8,145 nucleotides of DNA, taken from positions 1 to 8,145 of the forward strand of contig JAGOGF010000113.1 of NCBI GenBank assembly GCA_017996845.1, given 5' to 3'. Of the stretch, positions 6,423 to 8,145 are shown piece by piece. Made by a program: the position numbers and the translations under genes. The stretch is from Butyrivibrio sp. GTDB lineage: Bacteria > Bacillota_A > Clostridia > Lachnospirales > Lachnospiraceae. Each line of letters opens with the position of its first letter. The stretch's first letter is position 1. The notes below the pieces were generated by a model. The model had not been told where the DNA came from, did no database searches, and worked only from the letters and a program-made list of their open reading frames with translations.

Positions 6423-7115
6423 TCAATGCAAAAACATTGTCATAAGAATGACGCTGATATTCGCTGCCGCATGGATTGTAAAAGGTACTGCAATCCTGCG
6501 ACAGCGATTGTAATTCCAGCAGATCAGAAGTCCCATACAAAAAGCATATATACTTTGCAGCGGATTAAAATGATACAGTCCAAACAAAATCGCAGATAAA
6601 AGGATCGTCTGTCCCGCTTCAAGATATTGACGCATCCGATTGAACAAAATCCCCCTGAATATCATCTCTTCCGCAAATGGCGTCAGAATTCCAAAAACCG
6701 CTATTTCCAGACCTTTCCCTGCAGAAAGCTGACTGTTTCTGATCACGCTGTATGCCTGGCTGTCCGTCCATCCGACAGCATTGAACAGCAGGTTCAGTAT
6801 AATTGCAAATGCGGCTCCCTCAAATATTAAAAGTAAATATAACTTTATTCTGCTTTCCTTCCTTTCCGTTATTTTGCCCAATTCAATAACAGCTGCTTTG
6901 TATTGAAAAAGAAAGGCCGCAAAAACAGAAGTTCCCTGCAGGATCACCTCGGTTCCTGCGAGATGAGTCAAAACATAATCCCCACAGGCCGTTCCTGTCT
7001 GCTCCAGTATCATTTTTCCCTGCTCCAGAAGCAGGTATATGCATTCATTACACAAAATGAAAAGCAAAAGCGGGAGAAATATTTCTCCTGCTTTTCGGCA
7101 TATCTGTCTGTTCAT
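6423..7115 (-). CDS. CPBP-family intramembrane glutamic/CAAX-type protease
   Basis: Integral membrane protein of 230 residues with several hydrophobic segments (about 11-30, 58-75, 93-112, 136-147, 170-182, 186-202 and 209-228). The three motifs of the CPBP (Abi) family are intact: E149-E150-MIF-R154, F178xxxH182 and H215xxxN219, which line the active site in the membrane. Such proteins process prenylated or other membrane substrates; some protect against their own bacteriocins, but no bacteriocin gene is visible nearby, so the substrate is unknown. The ATG has AGGAG five bases upstream. It follows the HAD phosphatase gene by 33 bases with no terminator between, so the two are probably cotranscribed. 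The gene ends tail to tail with hflX. Confidence 0.92.
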   Translation of the reverse strand: MNRQICRKAGEIFLPLLLFILCNECIYLLLEQGKMILEQTGTACGDYVLTHLAGTEVILQGTSVFAAFLFQYKAAVIELGKITERKESRIKLYLLLIFEGAAFAIILNLLFNAVGWTDSQAYSVIRNSQLSAGKGLEIAVFGILTPFAEEMIFRGILFNRMRQYLEAGQTILLSAILFGLYHFNPLQSIYAFCMGLLICWNYNRCRRIAVPFTIHAAANISVILMTMFLH

Positions 7116-7148
7116 TCTATCTCCTACACGGTTTTGAAATATTCCTTC

Positions 7149-7877
7149 TCAGCGCAGTAACATTTCCTGCAAATCTGCTACTGTAGCTGCGATCATATGT
7201 GCACCGGCTTCCCGAAGTTCCTGCTCTGAGCCATAACCATAACTGACACCGACGGCCTGAAGGTTATGTTCCCTTGCGCCTTCCATGTCATAACAGCGGT
7301 CTCCGACCATTGCTGTAGCAAGAATCATTTCCTGTCTGAAATCCTGCTGCATCTCTCTCATATCTGCCTTATCAGCTTCCCTGTCTTTCGAAACATTTTC
7401 TTTTTGTGCAAGCTCTTCCAGTTGCCTCAGGGCTTCCTCCACAACTTCCTTTTTATCTGTCCGTCTGCCGTCCATTTCACTTCCGACGATTACATTGAAA
7501 TATTTTTCAATATCAAAATGTTCCAGAACCTGATGGACAAAAAGCTGCGGTTTGCTCGATGCAACTGCAAGAACAATATTTTGATTTCCGCAGGCTTTGA
7601 GCATTTCCGGAATCCCGGGATATACCTGATTCTCAAATATCCCAACTGATTCATAGTATTCTCTGAATTTCTTAACTGCACGTACCATCTGTTCCCGATC
7701 CATACCAAAGCCTTTCTGAAAACTCACGTCAAGAGGCGGTCCGACAAAATAATCAAGTTTATGAATATCCGGTTCTTCTATCCCCTGTGCATGGAGTGCA
7801 TACTGCACCGCCTTGGTGATTCCTTCCCCTGAATCGGTAAGTGTCCCATCGAGGTCAAACAAAATATATCTGTACAT
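7149..7877 (-). CDS. HAD-superfamily hydrolase, phosphoglycolate phosphatase-like
   Basis: Cytoplasmic Mg-dependent phosphatase of the haloacid dehalogenase superfamily, 242 residues. Motif I DLDGTLTDS with nucleophile D8 and acid D10; a helical cap domain (about 16-85) with FVGPPLDVSF (44-53); motif II S107 in VASSKP; motif III lysine K142 or K143 in TDKKEVV; motif IV GDRCYDMEGA with D193 and D197. The cap and overall layout resemble Gph/PgmB-like subfamilies, but the substrate cannot be read from sequence. Between motifs III and IV lies a highly charged stretch of about 35 residues (152-186) absent from typical members. The ATG follows AGGAG by eight bases. First gene of a probable two-gene unit with the CPBP protease. 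Confidence 0.92.
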   Translation of the reverse strand: MYRYILFDLDGTLTDSGEGITKAVQYALHAQGIEEPDIHKLDYFVGPPLDVSFQKGFGMDREQMVRAVKKFREYYESVGIFENQVYPGIPEMLKACGNQNIVLAVASSKPQLFVHQVLEHFDIEKYFNVIVGSEMDGRRTDKKEVVEEALRQLEELAQKENVSKDREADKADMREMQQDFRQEMILATAMVGDRCYDMEGAREHNLQAVGVSYGYGSEQELREAGAHMIAATVADLQEMLLR

Positions 7878-7984
7878 TACATTTTCTCCTATTTACTGCT
7901 GTACCGCAAACGGCCTACTCTGTAAGCTTACCTTTTTCTTTTCCTTCCCGCAATCCTATTTATTTCCAAATTTAAAACCTGCTA

Positions 7985-8013
7985 TTGACTTTTGTCCGTT
8001 AAATGTGTACGCT
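7985..8013 (+). promoter_or_regulatory. Candidate promoter of the TPP-riboswitch transcript
   Basis: TTGACT (7985-7990, 5 of 6), a 17-base spacer and TACGCT (8008-8013, 3 of 6). The predicted start near 8020 lies just before the riboswitch, which supports the assignment despite the poor -10 box. The rest of the gap, 7878-7984, shows a 10-base palindrome GTAAGCTTAC (7922-7931) and no convincing promoter for the HAD gene. Confidence 0.5.
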
Positions 8014-8037
8014 CTTTTTGAAAGAAAACTGAATAAT

Positions 8038-8124
8038 CGCTGGGGGAGCTTAGCTGAGATGGAAACACCAAACCTGTTTCCGACCCTTACTACTTGAACC
8101 GGGTAATGCCGGCGTAAGGAAGCA
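8038..8124 (+). ncRNA. TPP riboswitch (THI element)
   Basis: Carries the conserved thiamine pyrophosphate aptamer core: GGGGAGC (8043-8049), GCTGAGA (8053-8059), a P3 stem GGAAACA / TGTTTCC (8061-8067 and 8075-8081), GACCCTT (8082-8088), then TTGAACCGGGTAATGCCGG and CGTAAGGAAGC (8113-8123), which includes the pyrophosphate-binding arm. The RNA reads to the right, so it controls a thiamine synthesis, salvage or transport gene beyond base 8145. In such systems bound TPP turns the gene off. The expression platform (terminator or sequestered ribosome site) is outside the window. Confidence 0.95.
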
Positions 8125-8145
8125 AGAACAAGTACTGTCTGCTGC

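Noticed and set aside
7813..8097. 94-codon open frame across the HAD start and the TPP riboswitch
   Set aside because: It runs through the riboswitch aptamer and an intergenic region, with no ribosome binding site or family resemblance.
1..8145. Defence island, phage, transposon or CRISPR array
   Set aside because: No transposase, integrase, direct repeat array or defence effector is visible; the nuclease-helicase and CPBP protease are common chromosomal genes and have no matching partners here.

Overview
The window looks like ordinary chromosome from a low-to-moderate G+C Firmicute, most likely a clostridial lineage close to Lachnospiraceae. This is inferred from the genes themselves: a PD-(D/E)XK/DinG-type nuclease-helicase, an HPr-like protein without the phosphorylatable histidine, an asnA-type asparagine synthetase, HflX, a CPBP membrane protease, and strong AGGAG-type ribosome binding sites. 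I see no insertion sequence, phage gene, tRNA, rRNA or CRISPR array.

Layout, left to right. (1) Bases 1-1832, minus strand: the N-terminal 610 codons of a RecB-like nuclease fused to an iron-sulfur XPD/DinG-type helicase, running off the left edge. (2) 2001-2240, minus: a small Crh-like HPr paralogue with its own promoter and a hairpin-rich leader; it ends at a terminator whose loop contains a perfect -10 box pointing at the helicase. (3) 2241-2662: an AT-rich divergent control region with promoters on both strands, two palindromes and a terminator-like hairpin in the asnA leader. (4) 2663-3673, plus: asnA. (5) 3734-3779: a strong bidirectional terminator between convergent genes. (6) 3822-4907, minus: an M24 (Xaa-Pro) peptidase, divergent from (7) hflX at 5047-6417, plus. 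(8) 6423-7115 and 7149-7877, minus: a HAD phosphatase followed by a CPBP protease, probably one operon, meeting hflX tail to tail with 5 bases between stop codons. (9) 8038-8124, plus: a TPP riboswitch with an upstream promoter; the thiamine gene it controls lies beyond the right edge.

The genes alternate in strand, and most are single units with their own signals, so they do not form one pathway. Roles seen: DNA repair (helicase), carbon or energy signalling (HPr-like), asparagine synthesis (asnA), peptide turnover (M24), ribosome rescue (hflX), phosphate-ester hydrolysis (HAD) and membrane proteolysis (CPBP). The most interesting parts are regulatory: the Crh-like protein that keeps the serine site but not the histidine site, its structured leader, the promoter inside the terminator loop, and the palindrome and attenuator-like layout in front of asnA. 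I found no convincing new multi-gene system.
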